From: an uncultured Alphaproteobacteria bacterium
GTDB taxonomy: Bacteria > Pseudomonadota > Alphaproteobacteria > HIMB59
Assembly: GCA_902621205.1 (NCBI GenBank)
Contig: CACNLH010000011.1
Location: 1 to 48,911 of the forward strand
Direction of reading: 5' to 3'
Length of the DNA stretch: 48,911 bases
Shown here: positions 35,093 to 44,179 of the stretch, in pieces
Layout: every line of letters begins with the position of its first letter
Position numbering within the stretch: the first letter of the stretch is position 1
Notes under the pieces: model-generated
What the model was told of the DNA's origin: nothing
Database searches by the model: none
Seen by the model: the letters and a program-made list of their open reading frames with translations, nothing else
Position numbers and translations under genes: made by a program

Positions 35093-35974
35093 ATGGATAC
35101 AAAATTAAATAAGTACTCGAAGCAGCTTATTATTTTCAATGGCATTTTTATTTTATTTTGGCTCACTATCTCAATTTTCCCCTTTCTTTGGACTTTATGG
35201 GGCTCTTTTAAAGTAAAAGCAGATTTTTTTTCAAGAGCTGAGTGGACATATGCTTTAACGGGTTTCAATACATTGATTGAAACAGGTGCAACTACAACTG
35301 TAAAAGCTTATGTTGAGTCATGGTTTGAAGGTGAGTTTTGGAGAGCTTCATTGAATACAATGATTGTCACTGTATCAGTAGTATCAATCTCATTATTTCT
35401 TGGAACATTAGGTGCTTATGCTTTGTCAAGATCAACATATAAATATACCTTTTATATTTTAATAGCTGCTTTGATATTTAGAGCTATGCCTCACATTACT
35501 TTAGTCTCAGGATATTTATTTCCTTTTTTTCAATTAAATATATGGGGAATTTTGCCTACCACCATTATTGTGTTAGTTGCCATTAATCAACCTTTTACCT
35601 TGTGGCTTCTTTATTCTTTTTTTAAGACAGTTCCAAAAGAATTAGATGAAAGCGCATTAATTGATGGATGCTCTTATTTTCAAGCCTTTCGTTATATTAT
35701 TATGCCAGTCATGTGGCCCGGAGTTGTGACAGCAGGCTTGTTCAGTATGATGTTAGCATATAATGATTTTACTGTTACTGCATTATTGCTTAATCAACAG
35801 AACTATACAATGGTTCCAAAAATAAATGCATTTTTAGGAACTATTGAGCATGGTGGAAACTACATGTGGGCAGTATCTAGTGTTGTTTCTGCTACCGCCC
35901 CTTTATTTATGATTATATGGTTTTTTCAGCGTCAACTTATAAGTGGTCTTACTGCTGGAGCTGTAAAAGGCTGA
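35093..35974 (+). CDS. Carbohydrate ABC transporter permease (MalG-like)
   Basis: Inner-membrane permease of 293 aa, BPD_transp_1 family, six helices. The EAA loop is KELDESALIDGCSYFQAFRY followed by IIMP. FPFLWTLWGSFKVKADFF near residue 27 is the typical first helix-loop. The operon ends here: the next gene is a kinase after 107 bases, and no ABC ATPase is present in the operon, so this importer must borrow one encoded elsewhere. Confidence 0.9.
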   Translation: MDTKLNKYSKQLIIFNGIFILFWLTISIFPFLWTLWGSFKVKADFFSRAEWTYALTGFNTLIETGATTTVKAYVESWFEGEFWRASLNTMIVTVSVVSISLFLGTLGAYALSRSTYKYTFYILIAALIFRAMPHITLVSGYLFPFFQLNIWGILPTTIIVLVAINQPFTLWLLYSFFKTVPKELDESALIDGCSYFQAFRYIIMPVMWPGVVTAGLFSMMLAYNDFTVTALLLNQQNYTMVPKINAFLGTIEHGGNYMWAVSSVVSATAPLFMIIWFFQRQLISGLTAGAVKG

Positions 35975-36081
35975 TAAATATTTAATAAAAATATCTAAAT
36001 CTATATTATAAACCAAATTTACTTTATTTTATCTGTTGAATGAAATTTTAATAAAATCTTTTTAAATGATATTATTTAAAT

Positions 36082-36936
36082 ATGTCTGAAATTAACTCTA
36101 AATTATACTTTATCCAATATACTCTTAAAAAGTTAACTGGAAAAATGCTAAGTTTTGATGAGATTAATGATACCTACTTGAGGTTGTTTACGAAGTTACA
36201 ATATAAAAAAACAATTATGATTGCAGGATCCCAAGGGTCAGGTAAATCGACATTATCTTTAATAATTAAAAAATATTTTCAAAAATTTTATTCAAAGAAT
36301 GTTGTTATATTGAGTATTGATGATTTCTATTTATCTTCTTATCAAAGAAAAAAATTAGCTAAAAAATTTAAGACAAATTTATTCGAAACCAGAGGTGTGC
36401 CTGGTACTCATAATTTTAAATTGTTATATGAAACTATTGATCAATTGAGGAGTAAGAAATTCCCTGTATATTCACCCACATTTGACAAGGTAACTGATAA
36501 TACAAAAAAATATAAAAGAAAAATTATTAGAGCTGATTTAATCATTTTAGAAGGATGGTGTGTTGGCTCAAAAATAATTGATACTAAATATTTAAATCAA
36601 AATATTAATGAGTTAGAAATAAATAAAGACCAAAACTTAATTTGGAGAACAGCTTATAATAATTTCTTAGATGATTATCAAAAAATTTTCAATAAGTTTA
36701 ATTATTATATTTTTATTAAGTTACCAAATTGGGAAAATGTTATTAATTGGAAATATAAACAAGAGTTGGCGCTTCGCTCTTTAAGTAACGATAATAAGCT
36801 TAAAAAGAGACTTTATAAATTTATTCAATATTATGAGAAATTATCTAAATGGATGTCTATGACCACTCCCACTTATTGTAATGTTTTAATATCTTTAGAT
36901 AAAAATCAATCTATTAAGAATATTACATATAAATGA
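36082..36936 (+). CDS. D-glycerate kinase, GLYK-type P-loop kinase
   Basis: P-loop kinase of 284 aa resembling eukaryotic-type D-glycerate 3-kinase and the related YggC/UdgK-like kinases. Walker A is IAGSQGSGKSTLSLII (about residues 47-62). VVILSIDDFYLSSYQRKK gives the catalytic Asp-Asp, and FETRGVPGTHNFKLLYETID is diagnostic of the GLYK group. LIILEGWCVGSK is the Walker B-like strand. In plants the family makes 3-phosphoglycerate from D-glycerate with ATP. Position directly before glucosylglycerate genes (4-base overlap) makes D-glycerate the likely substrate here. There is no signal or membrane segment. Confidence 0.82.
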   Translation: MSEINSKLYFIQYTLKKLTGKMLSFDEINDTYLRLFTKLQYKKTIMIAGSQGSGKSTLSLIIKKYFQKFYSKNVVILSIDDFYLSSYQRKKLAKKFKTNLFETRGVPGTHNFKLLYETIDQLRSKKFPVYSPTFDKVTDNTKKYKRKIIRADLIILEGWCVGSKIIDTKYLNQNINELEINKDQNLIWRTAYNNFLDDYQKIFNKFNYYIFIKLPNWENVINWKYKQELALRSLSNDNKLKKRLYKFIQYYEKLSKWMSMTTPTYCNVLISLDKNQSIKNITYK

Positions 36937-37766
36937 AAAGATATCTTATTTTTACTGATCTTGATGGAACTCTTCTGGATCATAATAATTATTCATTTGG
37001 AAATAATAAGAAAATGATCTCTACAATTATCAATAACAAAAATGAAATTATTTTTAACACTAGTAAAACATTCAGTGAATGTAAAAAATTACTTAAAGAA
37101 TTGAAGTTATCAAATATGCCCTTTAGTACTGAAAATGGGGCAGTTTTATATTTTCCTAAAATAAGATTTAATAAAATTAAAAACTCATCTTCTTTTGAAA
37201 AATATTGGAGAGTAAGAATTGCCAAATTATCTTCAAAGGTTTGGCATCAATTTTTAAAACAGAAACAAAAAAAATATAATTTTTTAATTGCCCAAGATCT
37301 CTCACCAATTATTTTAAAAAGATACACAAATTTGAATAACACAAATATGATGTTGGATCGTGAGGCAAGTCAAATTATTCTTTGGGATGATAATCTATCA
37401 AACTTAAAATCATTTAAAAAAGAGCTTAAATTTGAAAAAGATGGAATTTTTATAAAAGGTAGTAGGTTCATGCAAATTTCTTCTATATGCAACAAAAGAA
37501 TAGCTAAAAAGCTAATATCTCATGTTTATTATGTTCAATTTCATGATAAATACTCGAGGAATACTATTGCTTTGGGTGATAGTAGAAACGATATTGACAT
37601 GTTAAATTCTTGTAAATACTCCTGCCTAATTAAAAATTCTTCCGGTGTATATCCAAAATTGCGCTCTAATAAAAAAAATATTTTTAAATCATCAAAGTTA
37701 GCACCTGACGGTTGGAGTCAAGTCCTGTATAAGTTAAATAAAACATTAGATAATAAGATTTTTTAA
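36933..37766 (+). CDS. Glucosyl/mannosyl-3-phosphoglycerate phosphatase (HAD, Cof-type)
   Basis: HAD phosphatase of 277 aa of the mannosyl-3-phosphoglycerate phosphatase family. Motif I is IFTDLDGTLLDHNNYSF with both aspartates; motif II is in IIFNTSKTFSECKKLL; FSTENGAVLYFP is the family segment; motif IV is ALGDSRNDIDML. It removes the phosphate from glucosyl- (or mannosyl-) 3-phosphoglycerate to give the compatible solute. The downstream synthase looks like the glucosyl type, so glucosylglycerate is the more likely product. It overlaps the kinase gene by 4 bases and lies 2 bases before the synthase gene. Confidence 0.85.
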   Translation: MKRYLIFTDLDGTLLDHNNYSFGNNKKMISTIINNKNEIIFNTSKTFSECKKLLKELKLSNMPFSTENGAVLYFPKIRFNKIKNSSSFEKYWRVRIAKLSSKVWHQFLKQKQKKYNFLIAQDLSPIILKRYTNLNNTNMMLDREASQIILWDDNLSNLKSFKKELKFEKDGIFIKGSRFMQISSICNKRIAKKLISHVYYVQFHDKYSRNTIALGDSRNDIDMLNSCKYSCLIKNSSGVYPKLRSNKKNIFKSSKLAPDGWSQVLYKLNKTLDNKIF

Positions 37767-37768
37767 CC

Positions 37769-38980
37769 ATGCCTGACTTTCATCAAAATGGCGTAATAGC
37801 TACTCTTCATAATTTTAATTCGAAACCCATAGAGGAGATAGAAAAAGAACTTTTAGATTTTTCAAAAGTCTCACCCATGACTTTAATTCTTCCTTCTTTG
37901 TATTCAGAATTAGAAAAGCCAGCATTAACCTATATTGTGAATACTTTAAAAAAAGTTAAATACATTAAAAATATTGTTATTGGTTTAGATCAAGCCAACA
38001 AACAAGAATTTTTAAAAGCTAAAAAATTTTTTTCAGTGCTGCCTCAAAAAATATATATTCTTTGGAACGATGGACCTAAATTAAAAAAAATAGATCAACA
38101 TTTATCTAAAATGGATCTTGCTCCTGCTCAAAAGGGAAAAGGAAGAAATATTTGGTACTGTATGGGATTTGTAATTTCTCTGAAAGAGTCGGGATCTGTT
38201 GCAATGCACGATTGTGATATAGTCACCTATGATAAAAATTTAGTAGCAAAACTATTTTACCCCGTTGCTAATCCAAAATTTTCATTTGATTTTTGTAAGG
38301 GCTTTTATCCTAGGGTTGCTCAAAAATCTATGAATGGAAGAGTGACAAGGTTATTAGTTACGCCTTTAGTTAAATCCTTACAGAAAATGGTTGGATTTAA
38401 TGAATATTTAAATTTCTTAGATATATTTAAATATCCTCTGGCTGGTGAATTTTCATTTAAATATAGTTTATTGAATGACATAAGAATTCCGCATGATTGG
38501 GGTCTTGAAATAGGAATACTCTCTGAAATGTACAGGAACTTTGCAAATAATAAAATTTGCCAAGTTGATATAGCAGATACCTATGAACATAAACACCAAG
38601 AGGTCTCTAAAAATAATCGTCAAAAGGGTTTATCTAAAATGACTATAGATATTTCTAAAGCTTTATTTAGAAAATTAGCTACACAAGGTCATGTATTTTC
38701 TAATGAGAAGTTTAGAACACTTAAAGCAACATATTATAGATTAGCCCTTGATATGGTTCAGATTTATAAAACAGATGCAGAGATGAATGGATTAAACTTT
38801 GATGTCCACAAAGAAGAGGAAATGGTTGAACTCTTTGCACAAAATATTATTGAAGCAGGAAAAATATTTCTAGATTCACCAAGTGAAAATCCAAATATAC
38901 CAACGTGGAGAAGAGTTGATAGTGCTGACCCATCTATCTTAAAATCTTTTAATGATGCCGTCATGGAAGATAACACTTAA
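37769..38980 (+). CDS. gpgS: Glucosyl-3-phosphoglycerate synthase (GT81 family)
   Basis: Retaining glycosyltransferase of 403 aa that joins NDP-glucose and 3-phosphoglycerate. Segments seen are VIATLHNFNSKPIEEIEKEL at the N-terminus, LILPSLYSELEKPAL, WNDGPKLKKI, and the metal-binding DxD in SVAMHDCDIVTYDKNLVAKL. GEFSFKYSLLNDIRIPHDWG with LEIGILSEMYR matches the acceptor-domain of GpgS/MpgS-like enzymes. Length matches non-actinobacterial GpgS (about 390-400 aa). Glucosyl versus mannosyl specificity rests on context and overall similarity. Its end overlaps the phosphorylase ORF by up to 29 bases. Confidence 0.82.
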   Translation: MPDFHQNGVIATLHNFNSKPIEEIEKELLDFSKVSPMTLILPSLYSELEKPALTYIVNTLKKVKYIKNIVIGLDQANKQEFLKAKKFFSVLPQKIYILWNDGPKLKKIDQHLSKMDLAPAQKGKGRNIWYCMGFVISLKESGSVAMHDCDIVTYDKNLVAKLFYPVANPKFSFDFCKGFYPRVAQKSMNGRVTRLLVTPLVKSLQKMVGFNEYLNFLDIFKYPLAGEFSFKYSLLNDIRIPHDWGLEIGILSEMYRNFANNKICQVDIADTYEHKHQEVSKNNRQKGLSKMTIDISKALFRKLATQGHVFSNEKFRTLKATYYRLALDMVQIYKTDAEMNGLNFDVHKEEEMVELFAQNIIEAGKIFLDSPSENPNIPTWRRVDSADPSILKSFNDAVMEDNT

Positions 38981-40706
38981 AGTGCAAGAAGAATTAAAAA
39001 ATAATCTAAACATACATTTTCAAATAATTTACAAGGATATATTAGATCAAAATGAAATTTTAAAACTAATTAATAGAGTTCTTGATTTATTTCAAAATAA
39101 AGACCTAGGTATTTCTGAACCTAATTGGTCTCAAAAAGATGTTTTCTTAATTACTTATGGTGACTCAATATATGAAGAAAAAAATAATAAATTAAAAACT
39201 CTAAGCAAGTTCTTAGATAAGTATTGTAAAAAACAATTCAACAATTTGCACATTCTGCCTTTTTTTCCTTACAGTTCAGATGATGGATTTTCTATAACTG
39301 ACTATGAAGAAGTAAGGTCTGATCTAGGTGATTGGAAAGATATTAAATCACTATCAAAAAATTTTAGGATAATGAGCGACATAGTCATTAATCATGCATC
39401 TATAGAAAGTAAATATTTTAAATCTTTTATTGAGAATAAAACTGAAACACAAAATTTTTTTATAAAACTTAAAAATAAACAAGGTTATGACCAAGTTGTT
39501 CGCCCTAGAAGCTCAGATCTTTTTAGAGAATTTGAAATTAATAAAGAAATTTATTATTTATGGTGTACTTTCAGCCACGATCAAGTTGACTTTAATTTTA
39601 AAAATCCTGAGGTTTTATTTTTCTTTATTAAGTTAATTCATTTATATCTTAAAAACGGTGTTAGAGTATTTAGGTTAGATGCCATTGCTTTTCTTTGGAA
39701 AGAACATGAAACTAACTGTCTAAATTTACCGCAGACCCATGAAGTTGTGAAATTAATGAGAACACTTTTGAATGCATTTAGTAAAAATACTTTACTTATA
39801 ACTGAAACAAACTTACCCAATTTAGAAAATCTTAGTTATTTCGGTGAAAATGATGAAGCAAATGCTGTATACAACTTTGCTCTACCACCCTTGCTACTAT
39901 GGACTCTTGTGATGGGAGATAGCACAGCTCTTCGAAAATGGTCAATGAGCATGCCTCCTGCAAAAGACCATACATCTTATTTCAATTTCATAGCCTCTCA
40001 TGATGGTATTGGCCTAAGACCGACAGAGGGAATTTTAACGGAAAAAGAAAGAAATAACTTAGTCGATATCATGACTGATTTTGGAGCAAAAACTACCAAA
40101 AGAAAAATAACAGATAAAACTGAGACTGTTTATGAAATAAATATCTCACTCATAGATGCTATGAAAGGAACATTTCAAGGAAGTGATCATTTGCAAATTG
40201 AAAGATTTATTTGTTGCCATGCAATAATGCTAGGGCTCGAGGGAATTCCAGCATTTTACATACATAGTATTTTGGGCTCTACAAATGACTATGAAAAGTT
40301 AGAGCAAACAAAAAGTAATCGATCTATAAATAGAAGATCCTGGAAGTATGATGAAATTGATGGATTACTTGCAAATACTGATACTTTTAATTCAAAAATA
40401 TATAATCAATTATCAAAATTAATTGAAATTAGAAAAAACCAATCTGCATTTCATCCAAATGCTACACAATTTACATTTAATTTAGGCAAAAACTTTTTTG
40501 GTTTTTGGAGACAGAGTCATGATAAAAGACAGTCGATATTTTGTGTAAGTAATGTAACTAATGTGTTCCAATATTTAGATTTGTCAGAATTAAATCTAAT
40601 AGCATCAAATGAATGGTGGGATTTAATCTCTAATGAGATAATTATTGATATCAAATCAACAATTACTTTAAAGGCCTATCAAACTCTATGGATTACTAAC
40701 TATTGA
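38952..40706 (+). CDS. GH13_18 phosphorylase, probably glucosylglycerate phosphorylase
   Basis: Cytoplasmic glycoside phosphorylase of up to 584 aa related to sucrose phosphorylase. GH13 catalytic residues are visible: nucleophile Asp in VRVFRLDAIAFLWKE, acid/base Glu in LLITETNLPN and the transition-state Asp in IASHDGIGLRPTEG. LHILPFFPYSSDDGFSITDY is the (beta/alpha)8 entry typical of the sucrose phosphorylase subfamily. It is longer than sucrose phosphorylases (about 490-500 aa) and closer to glucosylglycerate phosphorylase (about 555). Given the neighbours, it likely splits glucosylglycerate with phosphate into glucose 1-phosphate and D-glycerate. The start is uncertain: ATG 38952 or GTG 38982 just after the synthase stop. 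Confidence 0.8.
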   Translation: MMPSWKITLKVQEELKNNLNIHFQIIYKDILDQNEILKLINRVLDLFQNKDLGISEPNWSQKDVFLITYGDSIYEEKNNKLKTLSKFLDKYCKKQFNNLHILPFFPYSSDDGFSITDYEEVRSDLGDWKDIKSLSKNFRIMSDIVINHASIESKYFKSFIENKTETQNFFIKLKNKQGYDQVVRPRSSDLFREFEINKEIYYLWCTFSHDQVDFNFKNPEVLFFFIKLIHLYLKNGVRVFRLDAIAFLWKEHETNCLNLPQTHEVVKLMRTLLNAFSKNTLLITETNLPNLENLSYFGENDEANAVYNFALPPLLLWTLVMGDSTALRKWSMSMPPAKDHTSYFNFIASHDGIGLRPTEGILTEKERNNLVDIMTDFGAKTTKRKITDKTETVYEINISLIDAMKGTFQGSDHLQIERFICCHAIMLGLEGIPAFYIHSILGSTNDYEKLEQTKSNRSINRRSWKYDEIDGLLANTDTFNSKIYNQLSKLIEIRKNQSAFHPNATQFTFNLGKNFFGFWRQSHDKRQSIFCVSNVTNVFQYLDLSELNLIASNEWWDLISNEIIIDIKSTITLKAYQTLWITNY

Positions 40707-40740
40707 TAAACTTATTTATATCTAAGATTCTCTAATACTA

Positions 40741-42012
40741 ATGAAAAATATTTTTATCTTATTATTTTTAATACCTAGTCTTTCATTTTCTTTAACTTTC
40801 AAAGATGGAAAAATAGTTGAGGAGAATAAATTTGAATTTGATAAAAATTCTACCACCGTTATTCCAAAGTATTTTTTTGCACATGTATTGAATTCAAATA
40901 CATGCACCATAAAAGGAGTTCATGGTGATGGAAGCTATGGAGAAAAATATAGTGAATTAGATCTTGACCTTACAAACGAGAAAAATTTTAACTATTTGAT
41001 GAAGTTAACTGAATACGATTGGCAAAAAGAGCATGAAGATAGATCAAACAGCCTTTCCGTTAATCATGAAAAACATACATCAAGATTAGCCTTGTTACAC
41101 GGATCTATTATTAATGCAATTATTTCTAATAATATGGAGCTACAATCAGATTCAATTACTAAAATTATGACAGCTTGGGCAGAGTCTGGTGTTTTTTTAA
41201 ACACTATGACTTTAGAAGATATTAATAAACTCAAAGAACAAGGTAAAGCAGATAGACTTTGTTATGGGGGCTCAAAAGGAGATACAAAAGCTAAATGTTT
41301 ACCACATAAAGTTCACGAAGCCCATATATATGGTGCTAGTTTTATAATTAATGCATATCTGGTTAAAGACCAGTTCTCAAAAGAACAATTTATCTTAATT
41401 GATAAATACATTCAAAAATTATACGAAAAATATATTTTTCCTTGGGCTGATAAACATTTAAACGATGATCGTGCTTTTATCCAAATGGCAGATGGTACAA
41501 TTTCTGTTATAGCTTATCTAGCATGGAAAAATAAATTAGAAGAAGTAGATTTTTGGTTTGATAGAGGTATTAAAAAAGCTAGTAAGGTAATTTATGAAGA
41601 TGGCTATATTCATAATAATAGTTTCAGAGGTGTTCGCGATGTCTGGTATCACTCACAAGGTGTAAATAATCTTTTAGGTTTATTGGCTATGACAGAAGTA
41701 TGGAATTACAACAAGTTTCCTGCAGAGTTAAAACAAAGAATTTTTAAAACTATAGATGTTCTTAATTTAGGTCTTACAGATGTTGAAAAGTATAGAGAAC
41801 GAAAAGATCCAAGTGGTCTAAAGAATTTTTCAACTGATCAAAAAGATGCCGCTTATCATGTTCATCAAATGGCCATTTCTTTAGATTGGTTGATTGAAAA
41901 TTTTTCAGACAGAGACCCAACACATGTCAGAGAAAATTATATGTGGAAAGCAAAAAAATCTCAGTATTTTGTTGATAGAAATTTTGGTTTTGAGCCAAAG
42001 TGTATGAATTGA
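40741..42012 (+). CDS. Secreted protein of unknown function, possibly polysaccharide-lyase-like
   Basis: Protein of 423 aa with a signal peptide (MKNIFILLFLIPSLSFSLTF). The mature part is alpha-helical with conserved-looking patches: LALLHGSIINAIISNN, MTAWAESGVFLNTM, VHEAHIYGASFIINAYLVKD, DDRAFIQMADGTISVIAYLA and GYIHNNSFRGVRDVWYHSQG. Paired helices with His/Tyr/Trp/Arg-rich turns recall (alpha/alpha)-toroid enzymes such as alginate lyases (PL5), where Asn, His, Arg and Tyr do the chemistry. That is a fold-level impression, not a family assignment. Two cysteines in CYGGSKGDTKAKC could form a disulfide. It lies 34 bases after the phosphorylase and may be co-transcribed with the glucosylglycerate genes. 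Confidence 0.6.
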   Translation: MKNIFILLFLIPSLSFSLTFKDGKIVEENKFEFDKNSTTVIPKYFFAHVLNSNTCTIKGVHGDGSYGEKYSELDLDLTNEKNFNYLMKLTEYDWQKEHEDRSNSLSVNHEKHTSRLALLHGSIINAIISNNMELQSDSITKIMTAWAESGVFLNTMTLEDINKLKEQGKADRLCYGGSKGDTKAKCLPHKVHEAHIYGASFIINAYLVKDQFSKEQFILIDKYIQKLYEKYIFPWADKHLNDDRAFIQMADGTISVIAYLAWKNKLEEVDFWFDRGIKKASKVIYEDGYIHNNSFRGVRDVWYHSQGVNNLLGLLAMTEVWNYNKFPAELKQRIFKTIDVLNLGLTDVEKYRERKDPSGLKNFSTDQKDAAYHVHQMAISLDWLIENFSDRDPTHVRENYMWKAKKSQYFVDRNFGFEPKCMN

Positions 42013-42059
42013 GACTTTTTGTAATACTTACAATATAAAAATTATGATATATTTAAATT

Positions 42060-43373
42060 ATGACTGATCCAAAAACATATAAATTTAACACTAAAACCTT
42101 ACATAGTGGGCATCAGCCGGATAAAAATTTTGGCTCCCGTGCCGTTCCAATTTATCAAACAACATCATACTTGTTCCAAGACGCAGATCACGCTGCTGCT
42201 TTATTTAATCTAGAGGAGGGTGGACATATCTATAGCAGAATATCCAACCCAACTATATCTGTTCTTGAAGAAAGAGTTGCAGCTTTAGAAGGTGGTTCTG
42301 CTGCTCTAGCGACTGCCTCTGGTATGAGCGCAATGATGCTAGCTCTTCTAAATATTTGTAGTGCAGGAGATCATATTGTTTCCTCATCACAATTGTACGG
42401 AGGTTCTTTCAATTTACTGAGACTAACTTTAAAAAGATTTGGTATTGAAACAACTTTTGTTAAGCCCAGAGACACAGAGGGTTTTAAAAAAGCAATTCAA
42501 CCAAATACAAAATGTATATGGGGTGAGTTGATTGGTAATCCTGGAATTGAAATTATGGATTTACCTGAAATTTCCAAAATAGCAAAAGACGCAGGTATTC
42601 CTTTAATGGTTGATGGAACATTTAACACACCATATTTGTGTAATCTCTTTGAATTAGGTGCAGATATAATCACACACTCTCTAACAAAATGGATGGCAGG
42701 TCATGGCACTTCTATGGGTGGTATTATTGTTGAAAAGGGTGACTTTGATTGGACTAAGGGAGATAAGTTTCCAACAATGACTGAACCATATGATGGTTAT
42801 CACGGTCTTTCTTTTGCAGAAGAATTTGGTCCAGCAGCATTTACTATGAGAGCAAGGGCAGAGGGCATGAGAGACTTTGGTCCATGTATGAGTCCAACAA
42901 ATGCATTTAATATTTTAATAGGAATAGAAACTCTTTCAGTGAGAATGGAAAAGCATTTATCCAATACTAAAATAATGGTTGATTACTTAAGTAACAACCC
43001 AAGTGTTTCTTGGGTAAATCATCCAAGTTTAACGGATCACCCTGATCATAAAGTTGCAGCAAAATTAATGCCTAAGGGCGCTGGCTCAATGATAGCTTTT
43101 GGAATTAAGGGAGGCAAAGAAGCTGGTCACGCATTTATAAACTCTTTAAAACTAACTTCACATTTAGCTAACGTTGGCGACGCAAAATCACTAGTTATTC
43201 ATCCAGCATCTGCAACTCACTCTCAAATGGATAAAAAATCATTAGAGTTGGCAGGTTTAACTGAAGATATGATACGTTTTTCTGTTGGCTTGGAAGACAT
43301 GGATGACATTATTAATGACTTTGAAAATGGTTTCAGAGCATCTCAAAAGCCAAGACTTGTAGCTTCTAAATGA
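42060..43373 (+). CDS. metY: O-acetylhomoserine sulfhydrylase (MetY-type, PLP)
   Basis: PLP enzyme of the Cys/Met metabolism family, 437 aa, the length of O-acetylhomoserine sulfhydrylases. It has TLHSGHQPDKNFGSRAVPIY at the N-terminus, YSRISNPTISVLEERVAALE, SSSQLYGGSFNLL, the PLP Asp in MVDGTFNTPYLC and the Schiff-base Lys in ITHSLTKWMAGHGTSMGG. It makes homocysteine from O-acetylhomoserine and sulfide, or methionine from methanethiol. In marine bacteria that can use reduced sulfur the latter is plausible. It overlaps the alpha/beta hydrolase gene by 4 bases. Confidence 0.88.
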   Translation: MTDPKTYKFNTKTLHSGHQPDKNFGSRAVPIYQTTSYLFQDADHAAALFNLEEGGHIYSRISNPTISVLEERVAALEGGSAALATASGMSAMMLALLNICSAGDHIVSSSQLYGGSFNLLRLTLKRFGIETTFVKPRDTEGFKKAIQPNTKCIWGELIGNPGIEIMDLPEISKIAKDAGIPLMVDGTFNTPYLCNLFELGADIITHSLTKWMAGHGTSMGGIIVEKGDFDWTKGDKFPTMTEPYDGYHGLSFAEEFGPAAFTMRARAEGMRDFGPCMSPTNAFNILIGIETLSVRMEKHLSNTKIMVDYLSNNPSVSWVNHPSLTDHPDHKVAAKLMPKGAGSMIAFGIKGGKEAGHAFINSLKLTSHLANVGDAKSLVIHPASATHSQMDKKSLELAGLTEDMIRFSVGLEDMDDIINDFENGFRASQKPRLVASK

Positions 43374-44179
43374 AGCTTAAAGTTAACGGAAAAGAGGCAT
43401 ATTACACATCTAGTGGAAGAGAAATAGATAAAAATCAACCTTCGATTGTATTTGTTCATGGTAGTGGTCTGAGCCATGTCACATGGGTGCTTCAAACAAG
43501 ATACTTTGCATTTCATGGTTACAATACAATTGCAGTAGATCTACCCGGCCATGGTGACTCCGAAGGACCACCATTAAAAACGATCGAGGAGATGGCTGAT
43601 TGGGTTGCAGATTTATTAACATCTTTGGGTATTGATAAAGCCTCGTATGTAGGTCATTCACAGGGGTGTTTGGTGGGATTAGAATTTGCACAAAGACATC
43701 CTGAGAAATTAGATTTACTTGCACTAATCAATGGATCTATGTCAATGAAGATGAACACTGAACTTTTAGACTTGGCATTAAATAAAGATCAAAAAGCAGT
43801 TGATCTTATGATGGATTGGGTGCATGGACCTTTAGGCCATAAAGGTGGCCATCCTGTTCCAGGATTAAGCCATTTAGGTATGGGTGGTCAGCTAGTATCT
43901 TCAAATAATGACGGCACGCTTGGTGCAGACTTCAATGCTTGCGATAAATACACTAATGGTGAAGCTGCTGCTAAAAGTATTAAACACCCAACTTTATGTA
44001 TCGTAGGCAAACATGATAAAATGACTCCTAAAAAAGTGGGTCTAGAGTTAGCTTCAAATATAGAGGGATCAAAAACAGTCGTTTTAGAAGAGTCTGGACA
44101 TATGTCTATTTTAGAAACAGCGAGTGAAACTAAAAATATTCTAAAAAATTTCTTTAAAGAAAATAGCCGTGCTTCATAA
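43370..44179 (+). CDS. Alpha/beta hydrolase
   Basis: Alpha/beta hydrolase fold protein of 269 aa. The oxyanion segment is IVFVHGSGLSHVTWVLQT, the nucleophile elbow VGHSQGCLVG (Ser), the acid Asp in VGKHDKMTP and the base His in EESGHMSIL, so the triad is complete. PGHGDSEGPPLKTIEEMADW fits esterase/haloperoxidase-type members. The substrate is unknown. It is sandwiched between metY and a GFA-family gene with 4- and 11-base overlaps, so a shared step in sulfur or C1 metabolism is possible but unproven. Confidence 0.82.
   Translation: MKLKVNGKEAYYTSSGREIDKNQPSIVFVHGSGLSHVTWVLQTRYFAFHGYNTIAVDLPGHGDSEGPPLKTIEEMADWVADLLTSLGIDKASYVGHSQGCLVGLEFAQRHPEKLDLLALINGSMSMKMNTELLDLALNKDQKAVDLMMDWVHGPLGHKGGHPVPGLSHLGMGGQLVSSNNDGTLGADFNACDKYTNGEAAAKSIKHPTLCIVGKHDKMTPKKVGLELASNIEGSKTVVLEESGHMSILETASETKNILKNFFKENSRAS

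Noticed and set aside
43479-43724. Minus-strand ORFs within the alpha/beta hydrolase gene (also 43888-44187)
   Set aside because: Antisense shadows of a gene with a complete catalytic triad; no ribosome-binding site or recognisable domain.
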